A DNA stretch of 64,000 nt, taken from Bisporella sp. PMI_857. Lineage: Eukaryota; Ascomycota; Leotiomycetes; Helotiales; Helotiaceae. This document shows positions 43,814 to 56,132 of this stretch, in pieces. Below the pieces are notes generated by a model, which saw only the letters and a program-made list of their open reading frames with translations, was not told where the DNA came from and made no database searches. The stretch lies in the NCBI GenBank assembly GCA_021307315.1, contig JAJSPD010000013.1, forward strand, positions 744,001-808,000. Direction: 5' to 3'. The position numbers and the translations under genes are program-made. Position 1 is the stretch's first letter, and every line of letters starts with the position of its first letter.

Positions 43814-46800
43814 AAGTCGGCTCCTGTGGCCTCGGTGGACGTGATTACAAAGTATACAGAAATCGGCCTCAAAGCCGTTAAAAGTCCTGGGCGAACTTAG
43901 ATTATAGGGACACATGAACTTGATTCTGCAACATGGGACAAATAATGCAAATCCATAAAACGAGTAAACGCCCTTATTACACGTATTCTATGGCTACACT
44001 AGATTCCGCTTTTGACTGCAAGTTAGAATCATTATAGTTGGATTCACGGCGTGCCAATTAATGTATTGGTAGCCCACAGATCTCAATTTCTATACCATCT
44101 TGGACAATTACATCAGACCTTCTACTACTCCTCGTTGTCAGCGAGATTGGAAAGTTAACGAGTTGTGTTTCACGCCGGTGCGAAGCTTGATACTCGTGAC
44201 TCACGGGACAGTTCTGATCTTAGTCACTGTGATCAAACAGGCTATAATAACACCCGCCCATCGTGCCAAGATGTATCGAACATAGTTTCATGAGTATCTC
44301 TGTTCTGTAAAGCATGAGCCATGTTGTATTGAATACTTCTGAGTCAACTCCCCTTCAAACCCACCTTAGCATCCTCACTGAATCTCACGTAGCACAGGCT
44401 TAATTACGCAACAAGGCTTTGCTAATATGGCCAGAGCAGCATGACTACCACCTATATATCACCTCCCCAAAAGACAAATACTGCTCTCTGTTGTCACCGC
44501 CAGCCAGCTGCATGACCGCCCTCATCTTAAACTCCAGCTCATCGATATCAAGACTCACGTTTCCTGGTGATTCTAGCTCAGGTCACTGCCTTCTGATAGA
44601 TTTTAATGTATAACACCGGGAACTCGATTTCGATCACCGCCTACCAAAAAAAGGGATGCTGGAGGAGTACACTAGCGCAGACTGAGTGGCCGTGTTTGGT
44701 CTTCCTTCGGTAGCGATGATTGGAGGCGCGAGGTGTATAACGGTGTGGGAACGAGGAGTTAACATTATGTTGTTGCGCTGTTGGATAGTAGAGAGGCGTT
44801 GTCACGGATCTAGGAGCAATCGGCCACGACTAGAGGAATCTGCACCAAGCCTGAGATCCTGATGTTGATGTTACCGCATAGCCATGTAAATCAGATATAA
44901 GCCATGGCTCTGTGTTGTAGGATGTTCTCCAGTGGGAGATGACAAGATCTGTGGACAAGCCTCCTGCCTTGTCAGTTTTCGAGCAAAATAATGTAGCTGC
45001 CCCAGATGATCAATAACTAGTGCTAACAGAAGCCATGCCTTTCAAATTAAAACTTGTGGAATCCCGATCTAGGTAGACAATCCACGGTATTTTAAGCTCT
45101 AAACCACTACGACGCCAATTAATACCATTGCCGTCGACTTCGTCTGGAGAGGGACATACTCCTTTCTCACATATATCTGAGAATGTCTGGGTGAGAGTGC
45201 CGGAGATCATCTAGATTATATCACCAAAGGTCGAATGGAGCATTGAGCACTCAATCCGTTGCGTCTAGGCTGGCTCAAGAAGCGTGAGCTCAAACGTCAT
45301 TCGAGACGAAGCTTGAACCGTGGCGGATGGTTCCGAGTGGAATTAAGTCAAGAATTGGACGGGGTCAGGCGATAAGAAAACTCTCTCGTGAAGGCCGCAA
45401 CTCCTGGGAACCCCGGAGACCTAGACTATTTGCTGGTGCTGGTGCTGGTGCTGGTTGTCGAAAGTTGGGGTATTTGGCGTCCCGCGCCACAGAATGTTTG
45501 ATATTTAGACTTGTTGACGATCTACTTATGCCTTGAGGTGGATATCGGCGTATACAGGTTGCCAGATTGCGGTGGATGGATATCTTTGCCAAAGTTCGGC
45601 TAGAGATTTCACACATCGCCCAACTACCCTGACCGCCCTATCGAGTTTGATGCTCTAAATGGCGTACTATAGCCAGCGATTAGGGAAGATAGATGTCTAG
45701 CATAGGAGCTATGGGTTAGTGATTAGGTGTTCGAGAGTAGAAATGCAGAGAGCTGTCGATAGCTTCTAGTCTTGCGCTCTGAACATGATGTGATATTGGA
45801 CTAAATACCTCAAGGAAATCACAGCATGAGCTTTCATTCATGGGACCACGGACATGAGATTTTATGTGAAGCCTGTCTAAGCATGGGCTGAAAGACGGGT
45901 TTCTGCTTTAGTTTGAAACTGGTTTGTATCATCTTGTGAATTACAGACCGGATGGCATTTGATGACATAGAATTAGACAGAGCAGAAGAAAGTCTTGACC
46001 AGAAAAGTGTATGTCATGAGAAATTCGGTGCAGAATGATAGCCTAGGGCGAGGGTATTTCGTGACACTTGAAGCTTGAGGATTACAAAGGAGGAGAGAGA
46101 TTGAGATATGGTCCCTCAGATAGTTCAGGAGAATGAAAATAGGAAGATAATGCGCCACAATTCTACGATACTGGAGGTCACCATTTGATCCTCTGTTCCC
46201 GGGCTTCAGAAGCAAAGCGCTGAACACATAGTGTAAACGTGCATTGCACAAAGACGTGGTTGGCATCCACCAGTAGAATAAAAAGCAGGCGGGCAGGCAG
46301 AAAGTACAAAGCATTGACATCGAACTTCATACTTAGAGGCTAACATGTCCCTCCTTGGGCTTGCGGCAAGGCTACGATAGGAGAGAGAGAGCAATAGCGA
46401 CTGTGGTCCAGGAAAGAATGCTCCGGCCATGCTCTTATTGAGGTTCCAAGAACAGAAACCCTTATTAGCGTGACAGGCTTCAAGCAAAGAGGATATTCAA
46501 GCTGGGCATCGGCTGATGGGCTGTATGGCAACTAGATGTGCTCCTCTGAAATGAGGATCGCAACTTGCAGAAGTCTGGGGACCACTCATGATGCGGGATT
46601 CTCTTCTGAGGGCCCTGACACAATATTTAGCTTTGAGGCACCACGGAATTAGACATGTCGTCGGCTAAATCAGTGCAACCATAAGCAGGTCCCAGACATT
46701 TGCATGGGATGGGAGGGACTCCCGAGGGCATGGGATTTGGACGTTTTGAGATGGGAAAGGGAATTACGATGTTTGGTCAGTGGGCGAGAAATGTGGCAAA

Positions 46801-49800
46801 GAGAAAGGCGATATTCATTTTACCCAAAGGACTTTCATTAGATATCCGTGTAACGTCATGTACGCAGAGGCAAATATCATTCGACGAGCTTGGGCTTGAA
46901 AGACTTAATGGGCGCTTATCAACTGCCAGGCAAAATGCAGTCAGACTTAAAAGGGTAATGATGAGAGTGTACCAATTGAATAGGATCTTGAAAGCCGAAA
47001 ACGAAAATTATTGCCACAATACAACCTAAAACGGAACCCGTACGGATGACAAGCGGCAAGGAAGCCGTGCCAGTTTGATGCCTTTTAGGTCATGTCGCCG
47101 TCCTCTTATGATCTAGTTGCGAAGGATGGATGGAAGGAAAAAATAGCATCTATCAAAATGAGATGAACTAGAAGGTCTATTGGCGATTGTTGCAGTTGCC
47201 CTTCACCTCTTATGGACGCGGTAGGCTACGTAGCTATCGACAAGTGCTTTCATCCTATGGGTCCACACAGGACTTTGGCGGAGATAAAAAGCTTAGGCCT
47301 GGCAGAGCTCGATCCCGCTATGGTGAGGTCAACAGTGATTTCTTTCTTTGGTAAAAGGTGCCCCTAAACTTTGATAACAGACAGGTAGGATTTGGGATGT
47401 CTCGTAGCCCGATGGTAGTTTACCCCAGACATCCACGATCTTCCAAACTTGGGAGGGATGTGGGCATGGACGGCCTCAGCGAAACACTAGAGCATGCGAG
47501 TGGGATGAGGATTTTGACTTATGTGTTCATCTTGAAATCGCGCCGCATAAGCTAGTCTAAAGAACATCGCAGTGATGCAAATCAATGGGGATTATGCCTT
47601 GGTTGATTCTCAAGATACGGATGAGGGAATCAAGGGAGCAGATCAGTCGATCTATCGCATATCTCAAACACCATTAGATTCCCCGAACCAAGGGATTTGC
47701 GATCTGGGCGCTGCATGTTGCTCATGTGAATGAATGGCCAAATATGATTACAAAATCGTTTATCTTTTATTTCTTGAACCTGAGGAATGAGTCTCTACTC
47801 CTTTTTTGGTGGCAAGACGAGGATGGGAACCATTGTGTGGACTTTCTGTGTGGTTCAAATTCAAACGCATACACCTGTCTGGTTCTCCAGAGAGCAAAAA
47901 TAGACCTGGCCACTTTCGCTTAAGCAGACCCGGTGGTCGGACATTATATTGTTCTGGAGATCATCAATTTTCAGGTCCCTTACTGGATGTTCATGACGGG
48001 GAATCTCGTGGAAAGGGGAGAGAGTTCTTGGCAACCTTATGATGGGATTTTGCGAAATGCTAAATTGATTGGGATGGGATTGGTGGTCATGGTAATTCGA
48101 CCTGGAATAGTACGGTGCAGTAGCAATGCTACCAAACTTCACAATGTTTGGCTATCTGCTGATGGATCAGTCGTTGATCAAACTGATTGAAATAATTCCC
48201 CTAGTCTAATTGACATAAGTTCACGGTGCCAGACTCACCCTCGATCCCAACCAGATGTTCTCATATAGTTTGTTAACATCTGTCGGGTTTAGCATTTTAC
48301 TGTAATCTGACAGCCTGGATAAGAAACGGCGGTTCGTCCCGACTTTGAGTGGTTGACATCAAATATCAGACCGTTACAAAGCATTGCCCTTTTGCCTCAT
48401 ACTGACCCTTGAACTTAGGCAGCCAGCGGCTCGGCGTACAGGGACAACAACATAGTGGCGTCAACTGCTGCATCCGAGATGGAGATAGATTGCATGTTTT
48501 CCAATATCTCAATTAAGCCGTGGCCCCTGATAGACGCATGTAGTAAACTCCAGGTTGTGATGCGGCTCTTACATTTTCTAGATACAAAGCTTTCTAAGTA
48601 TTGAAATAGTGTTTGTCTTCTGGGGATCAATGGTTATCATATGTGGGACAGGGTGGATCATTTTGAGACACATTCCGCTGTCGACCTGTAAGTAAAATTA
48701 AAAAGATAACGTCATACCAAGCCGTTTTCTTCATGAACGACTATTCCACCCACCCGCTTGAAGCTAGAGCTGCAGCGCGAAAAGAACAGCGAATGTCCTG
48801 TGCATACGGCGGCGAGATCAGAGATTGGTAGTGAAGAATAAGAATTGTCGTATGCCGCTTCAACCATTTCTCGAAAAATATCCGGACGTGCCGGCGCGAG
48901 AAAGCATGGTTGAAAAGGGGGGTTCGGTCTTATATCTTCTTCGAACATGCTTATCTGCACGAAATACCGGTTTTCTTTGACACGGCAAAAATATGGACTG
49001 CATCAAGCCGGCCCCCTGATAGTATTAAATACCCGCCACCAGAATACCAATCCAATCAATCAAAACTCCAGATTTTGTAAGAAGCAATCCTTAAAAAAAA
49101 GGCTCACATCCTCCTCGTATCAGGCAATAGGTACGTGGCGAAAGTGAAAAAGGAAATCCCAGTGTTATACGTGATTGAGTGATTGGAATAAAAAACAGAA
49201 GGTGTTCATCAACTGCTGAAGCACTGCTACTGCATGCTTAAGTGGTTGTAACAATGACGAATGGTTTCAGATGGGGCAATGGCTTTCTCAAATGGCAAAG
49301 AGAAAATCTCATCTCGGCTAGTCAGATAAGCTTGTCAAACTCTAATAGCAAAGCTACCTCACGCTACTTACCTTAAGACGCGTGTTAAGCAAGCCAGTTT
49401 AGAGTTTTATGGAATGGAAAGCTTAAACAATATTTCTCGACGTGACTTCGCGAGCCTATCGGATTCCCTAGCAGACATGGTCAGCCAATTTCATTCCATT
49501 GACTTGGGGGTGGGTTGTTAGTAAGTTTGAAAGATTCGTTAATGCCCCTGGCTAAAGTGCCGGCGCAATCTCGTGAATCTTGCACAGCCTGGATGACTTT
49601 TTCCTTGGTACAGCGTCATCCAATATTTCACCCCTCCACTTTTTACGGGGGGGAAGGAAGTACACGTAGATCATGACATGAGAGGAACTGAATGCGAGCA
49701 TGCTCAACAATTCCTGCATGTGGTTGATCAAGTTTTTTTTTAGATCCCTTTGATTTCTGTGACTTGATAAAGGAAAAGAGGGAAGAACATGACTATAAAA

Positions 49801-51470
49801 AAAGGGGGGAGAGGGGGAACAAAGCAATACGTCGCGCAGTCCTTAAGTTTTGAACAGACGAAAAAGTGAGAAGGGTTATCAATGCCATATGTTACAGTAT
49901 ACCCCTACATTTACATACCAAAATGTATTATACCCTATTTGACATGAAGCGATAAACAAACAATATCTGGTGAGGGTCATACCCAACCAAAATAGTAATA
50001 ATATCAACAAAAGAAATAGTGATAATCCGATACTGAAAAGGCAAGAAAGATTAGATTGTGAAGTGCCTCGACTCCTACTGTGTAGTACAGTACCGTATAG
50101 TACGTGGCCATACCTGCCCATTGCTGATGATAATCAAATCCAAAATAAAATAAAATAAAACCATATCAGTGTACTTGACTCACTGAGGCCCGCCAGACAC
50201 GCGGCTCTTTCCTTCTCTGGGAAGCTGATTTGGATCACTTGCGCTTGACTTGCTAAATTTATCATACAGCAGCAGTAACATGCTCATTCCACAGCAGCCG
50301 CCTATATGCCCTGCAATTGCCCATTCTTTTTCTTTTATTTATTCTTTTGCAAGAGGGTCTAAACCATCTACCAGATAAAGAAGAAACACTGAATTCACTA
50401 GACACCACCACCACTGCTTACTGTAATCTTTTTTATACACTGTAAATCAGTTTCATGTCCCCTTTGGCTCGCCCTCGCTCACCCCCTCCCCCCTCGTTCC
50501 TGGATTGCCAGATCCAGACTGGCGCGATACGAACTGCCATCATTACCCGTTCCAAGTTCCAACGTTTGTTGGGAGGGAACATCATAACGGATTGACCGCC
50601 CAGGGCTGCGCCGTTAGCTAAATTCTTTGCGGGTATCCTAGGCCACAGCCCATCACCATACTGCACCACAACCACACCGCGCCATACAGCACAGCACAGT
50701 ACTGCACTGCAAAGCTCAAAGCCAGCAGCAGATCTAAGGATCGCTCACGACTCCATTCTTTCTTACTGTGCCTTCCTCCTTTCCCTCCCCCAAAACATTT
50801 CAGCGGTGGAAGAACGCTCTCGCAAATCCGCGAGCCAGTTATCCGTCTAGCCTTCAGCCAGTGTGAGCATCACGACCACCCTCTCGCATACGGTTCAGCT
50901 GCTCTGGTGTTGATAGTTCCAGTTTATGGTGACGCTACGCTTGCCCCAGTACTGGTAAGGCAAGGCCCCATTTCATGACTAGAGAGGATCATTCCAAGGT
51001 ACATCCGCTGCTAAGTTAAGCCCCCTGGTTGACCCAATCGAACCCGCCGCACCATTTTCGTTACGCGAACAGAGGGTCTTGTCCATACACCCGCAACGCC
51101 TCTCTTCTCTCCTTCACGCCTCACAACCGCCATCAAATCACTCCGGCTTCCCATCAAACCACATTCTTTTCGCGATTTCTTCCTCTCTATTGTCCTATCC
51201 GTAGCAGAAGACCAGCCCGGTTTTGCTCGGCGTTACGCTCGTTATAGCAATATTTTCGATCTCATCCAACGTCCAGCTCGACTAGCCCTCATTTGATACT
51301 AAGATAGGACCCAATTTCACCAAAAAAGCAACTACGTCTCACGATAATATTGTGGCTACGGGTGTTAGGGGACTCGGCGTACAGTAAAACGACACGGCTA
51401 GTCCAGCGCACTTGCTGTGGTCTCAGATACAACACGTCCACATAAAACCACATTCCCTCTTTTGGTCAAG
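43814..51470. other. Gene-poor block of about 7.7 kb
   Basis: No supported gene. ORFs are up to about 115 codons, none with family motifs. Two minus-strand ORFs at 48415-48630 and 48712-48960 look mildly protein-like (TWSLLHASIRGHGLIEILEN in the first) and could be remnants of an ankyrin-type gene, but no splice solution joins them in one frame. A hexanucleotide repeat lies at 45431-45454. The last 1 kb is CT-rich and probably holds the promoter and leader of the next gene. Confidence 0.5.
45431..45454. repeat. Microsatellite (tgctgg)n
   Basis: Four copies of a 6-bp unit in an intergenic region, within a short ORF where it encodes Gly-Ala repeats that have no other support. Confidence 0.8.
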
Positions 51471-54140
51471 ATGGCCCCGTCGCCACCACGGCTGAGGATT
51501 CTTTCAGGTTTGTCCCTTTCCTCGATAACTATCCGCAATTTGATGCATTGCTGTTCCGTCTCTCCACTTTAAGCCACCAGAACAGCAAAGGGTCATAACC
51601 CGTTCCATTCGTCCTTCCCTATTGCTTCTTTGTTGCCATTGTGTTAATATGGCTGTCTCCGAGATGGAGTCCAGTTTGCTGATGAAAGTGTGTACAGTGG
51701 GTGGTAACGCGGTATCTGCGTTTCTGTCATGGCGGCTCCAAGCTACTAACGCCTGTGATGTGACATTGGTGTGGAAATCAGGATTCGATGCTGTATATCA
51801 GTATGGCATCTCTTTCAAGTACGTTAACAATTACCACCACTCCAATTTACAGTCGGCAGATAGCTGACTTTTGGTATAGATCTACCTCCTTCGGCAATGA
51901 ACGATTCAAGCCTCGACATGGTATGTGTTCTTAGAGGCCCTGCTCGTCATAGATGGTGCTAATACTACCGGATAGTTGTGCGTGCGCCTGAGGAAGCAGC
52001 AAATACTAAGGAGGGTGCTTTCGATTATGTTTTGCTTTGCGTGAAAGCGCTACCGGACGTGTACGACCTGGCAGCGGTGATAGAATCAGTCGTTACACCT
52101 CAGCATACCTGTATATTGGTCAATACCACGCACACGCTGGGAGTGGAAGCACATTTGGAGTCACGGTTTCCAAGTAATGTTGTTCTGTCACTAGTTTCTG
52201 GTGCCGAAATCACACAATTAGGAGCAAGCGAATTTGAGCATAAAGGATCGACCGAAATATGGGTTGGGCCGGCAAACAAGAACCCATCAATGCCTAATAC
52301 AATACAAGGAGACATGGCTGATGCTCTTGCTATGACGTTAAGTAGTGGACAGGTTGACTGTCATGTTTCCACCAATATCCGGCAGCAACAATATGAAAGA
52401 ATGATAGGGTAAGCATGTCGCTTCCCAGACTGAAATGGCATAGCTAACCATAATCTCTATAGTCCAATTGCGTTCCACCCACTTAGCGTTATCTTCGAAA
52501 CCCCTTCTCATGCAGTTCTACTCGGAAAACCCGGCGTAAGGCAATTGGTTTCGGACGTCTTTGATGAACTCCTTACAATAGCTCGGGGTCAAGATTGCAC
52601 ATTTCCTACGGACTTCAAAGAGAAAACCATGGAAGAAATGGTACGGCCCACAGAAGCCAATAGTATCATGTACCAGGATTTCGCAGCAAGAAGACCTATG
52701 GAGGTTGAAACATATCTTGGTTCGCCTATTAAACTTGCGCAGACCGTGGGCTTGAAGGTCCCCAGGATCGAGACTCTCTACGCCATTCTTCACAATATCA
52801 ATATCATAAATCAACAGAGAAAAGACATCCCTATGCAATCTCCTAATCCTGGGGCCCCTCCGGCACGGCTGTCCTCTGCGCCACCTCGACAAATGATAGG
52901 CCCAGGCGTCAATGGCAATGGTTCAATGCCCAGGCCTGGTGGTAGAGGGAGAACATCCTCTATGAATGGGCCGCCCCCTGGCATGAGGAGAGGTCCACCT
53001 TCAATGAATGGAATGCCACCGAATGGGTATGGTCGGCCTATGATGAACGGCAACGGATATTCGAACGGAATGGCACCACCACGAATGTCGGGCAACCAGT
53101 CCAGAAGAGGCTCAATAGATGGCGATCTTGAGGAGTTTAGTCATGTGGTTCTATACGATGATATCCCAGAATCTGGAGAGTCAAATTACGGAGGGGATAG
53201 CTCTGATATTGCGCTGCGGGAGCGGGAGTTGATGCTTAAACAACGAGAACTGGCATTGAGGGAACAAGAGCTGCGAATGAACAGACGTGGACCACCTGGT
53301 CCTCGTAGAGGTCCCTCAACACCTTCTGTGCGCAATGGTGGGGGGTATGACGACGATGACGACGAGGATGGGTTTATTGATCCTGCCGATGTTCCTGCAA
53401 TGCCGATGATTGACCCTGACAATTTCGACATGATGAGCGTTACATCGCGTCGTAATCGGAAGGCACCAAGTGCGAGCCAGCTGCGGAAGAATCCAGAATT
53501 TGATAATATGTCTCAGGGAGGACGAAGCAGGGGTAATGGTTATTTGCGTGCAGGTTATCGTGGGAATCGGTCCAGTGCTAGACTTATAAGTCAGGCTCCC
53601 GGGCTCCATGATTCAATAATGGACGATCCTCTTATGGGATATTCATCAAACCGTTATGGAAATGTCGACCGCAAAACAATGGGGCAAGAGTCCCGAACCA
53701 ATTCATTAACAGCAGAACGACTTGATGAATTGCAATATGGAGGAGCTCAAAATGGGCAGCCAGGTCCATATCCACGACGAGCTAGCAAATCACCGGGTGA
53801 TCCGTATAGTCCACAGGTAGGGAGAAATGGTAGGCCGTCTCCTCCAAATGGTTATGGTGGTCCACCTATGAATGGACGGCCATCACCACCAGGAGGGATG
53901 AGGGAGCCAGTTCCAAGGCACCCACTGGGCCATGGAAATTCAGTTGCACCGCAACAAGTTGAGCAATATGCAGGGGTGAGCGCCCTCCATCCGCCTAAAG
54001 GCTATATGAATGTGCGAAGTCTGACGGGTAGTGCGAGCGCCAGCGCGGGGAGTGGTGACAGCGCCAATATAGAGTCTGAACCATCTGCAAATAGCAGCCA
54101 AACCAGCCTTGGTCCTCGACCACCCGTGGGCGTCCGATAA
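51471..54140 (+). CDS. Ketopantoate reductase-like (ApbA/PanE) protein with long low-complexity tail
   Basis: The N-terminal half belongs to the ApbA/PanE fold (NADPH-dependent 2-dehydropantoate reductase family); in S. pombe a relative is mug72, so a role in pantothenate synthesis should not be assumed. Exons are 51471..51507, 51698..51818, 51880..51920, 51976..52408 and 52463..54140 (769 aa). The introns are 190, 61, 55 and 54 nt. The Rossmann start is LRILSVGGNAVSAFLSWRL (about 8-26). FDYVLLCVKALPDVYDLA and ILVNTTHTLGVEAHL follow, and the helical C-domain contains PIAFHPLSVIFETPS and EANSIMYQDFAARRPMEVETYLG. From about residue 340 the tail is Gly/Pro/Asn/Met-rich with an acidic patch and a charged helix (LRERELMLKQRELALREQEL). 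The junctions all agree in phase. Confidence 0.88.
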
Positions 54141-56132
54141 TGCAAAAGGAGTTAAGAGGTCAGTCGATAGGGAGCTCTCTTTCGAAGACAAAGGCGTTTT
54201 TTATATATTTGAGTTGCTTGCGAACATCAAGCCTTCAGCTCAAACCTAATACTATCCATTCCGATGGATTTCTTCTGTTTGACGGCCGTACTGTGTTGAG
54301 ACGGCATATACATTCGACTTTCGCAAATTCGCTTTAATGTCTTTGGCACGATCAGGAGAGCAACATGACCAGCGTCTACGATATAATTCTTCTCGTGGAA
54401 AAATAATGACGAAACCGGATAGACTTTGGGGAACTTTGTTCGCACACATATTTCTAATGTCCCCAATTAGGGTGGCAGCGTACATACGAAGCGGCACGAC
54501 GCAAACATTCATTTTGCACTTTCGGTAATATTGCATTGGGGCGGGCGTCTTTTATTGTGTTCCGTAATATCTTCTCCATAGTTGCTACCACATCAGAGTA
54601 TCAACACATGAGCAGATGCGTAGTTCTCAACAGGGTAACCGGAAGAGCTTCAGTATACGACAAATGGAGCTCTACTTGCTGCTGCAAGGGAATGGGTGCG
54701 CATCAGTCATGCGGGGAAGGCAGGAGACGGGGCAGTAAATGGTGGATTGATGGCCTGATGGATGATGAGAGCGGTCTCTGCTTTAAAAATGGGTAGATGT
54801 TGGTATAGAGACTTGGCTTTAATGCCGTTGGGCGTTGGGATGAATGTGCCTCAGAGGAGAGGCAGGCAGTCATTTTCAGCAACAAATACAAGTGTTTGAG
54901 GACTTGATCAATATACATTTCGTCTTACGGCTATGTGATAACCTTGCATGTCTTTTTTCTTCAACTAAATTGGCACCCCAATATCCCTTCTTTCGAATTA
55001 TAAAGTAGGGTTTTGCGACTCTACCTTTCTTATAAACCGGTTCCAGTATGTTTATACACCTCACTTTATAGACTACCTCCCTTCTGTGATCAACTACCTA
55101 ATCAAACTTAGAGGGTGAGTTCAGGACCACCCAGAATCTCCTTGGTCAACCCCGATATCAATCCAACTTCCAGCTATCCCACATCAAAACAAAAGGATGA
55201 ATGTGATCTCTTCCCCATGCCCTGCCAGGTTTCACCAGCAGACAAAGGGATGCTGGCAAGGGGAATCTCACCACCCGCTCCTTCCCCATCATTCCTTACA
55301 TGTCTGGGTACCTACATATTGACATACATCCCCCCACCTCCCCTACCAAACCACCTCCCCCGCCTTCACAGCAAGAAAAAAACTTATTTTCATCCATCCC
55401 ATCCCATAACATCTCATTTCCGTTCCGCCTCCCTGACCCCGAAAAGAAAGAAGAAAAAAAAACAAAAAGGTTCAACCCGGAACCTCCGGACTTTCGTGAA
55501 TCAATAGACAGCCGAGCTTTCCATGGAAAGGCCCCCCTCGTCTCCCCTGGTCAGTACGTAGGCTGGCAAGGTTGGGGCTTGGGATCGTATTCGAGGACGC
55601 GTATGAGACGCCCTAGGTTAGGCTGCGAGGCATGTAATGAGAGGAGGTATTCTAGCGAGTTTACAAGCAGTCGTGCTTTTCGTTGTAAAATGATAGGGGG
55701 TGTATAGTCACGTGCCTTAGATATCTGCAGGTTAGGTGGACTGTGAAGCGGCAGTAAGTGGCTGGTAATTGAACTCCATGGGGGGTGGAGCATGATTAAC
55801 ACTGGGATAGGTATTATAGTATTCCTCAGTCAAACAAAGTTAGCCAGGAAGCAATGTTGCGTAACATCACAGGTATCACAGAAATTCACCAAAAGAACCG
55901 TAATGATGCCAGAAAACACTTTTCATTTGCGTCGCATACCGGAAAATTCCCTTTCACTACCCGCACGACCTCTTGATGATAGCTAGAATATGAAAATCAT
56001 CCCACGACCAACCAGCCATCCGTATTAAGTAAAACCGAATAATTCAGCAGACGCAGAAATCGACGACCCATCCCAAAAATAGAGCAGCCAGTGGGACATG
56101 TGAATAGGGACGATGAAGGTGGTGTATACAAT
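54141..56132. other. Intergenic between convergent genes
   Basis: About 2 kb of 3' flanks (ketopantoate reductase-like gene and SUB2). ORFs up to 135 codons in a C-rich stretch (55115-55707) have no family features. Nothing is recognised. Confidence 0.5.

Noticed and set aside
46700..47029. 109-codon plus-strand ORF
   Set aside because: No family features, no splice context, and unremarkable length for a non-coding region of this size.
55115..55707. Overlapping plus-strand ORFs of 130 and 135 codons
   Set aside because: They result from a C-rich, A-rich stretch (Pro/Ser/Lys); the short cysteine pair near the end is not a Zn2Cys6 motif.
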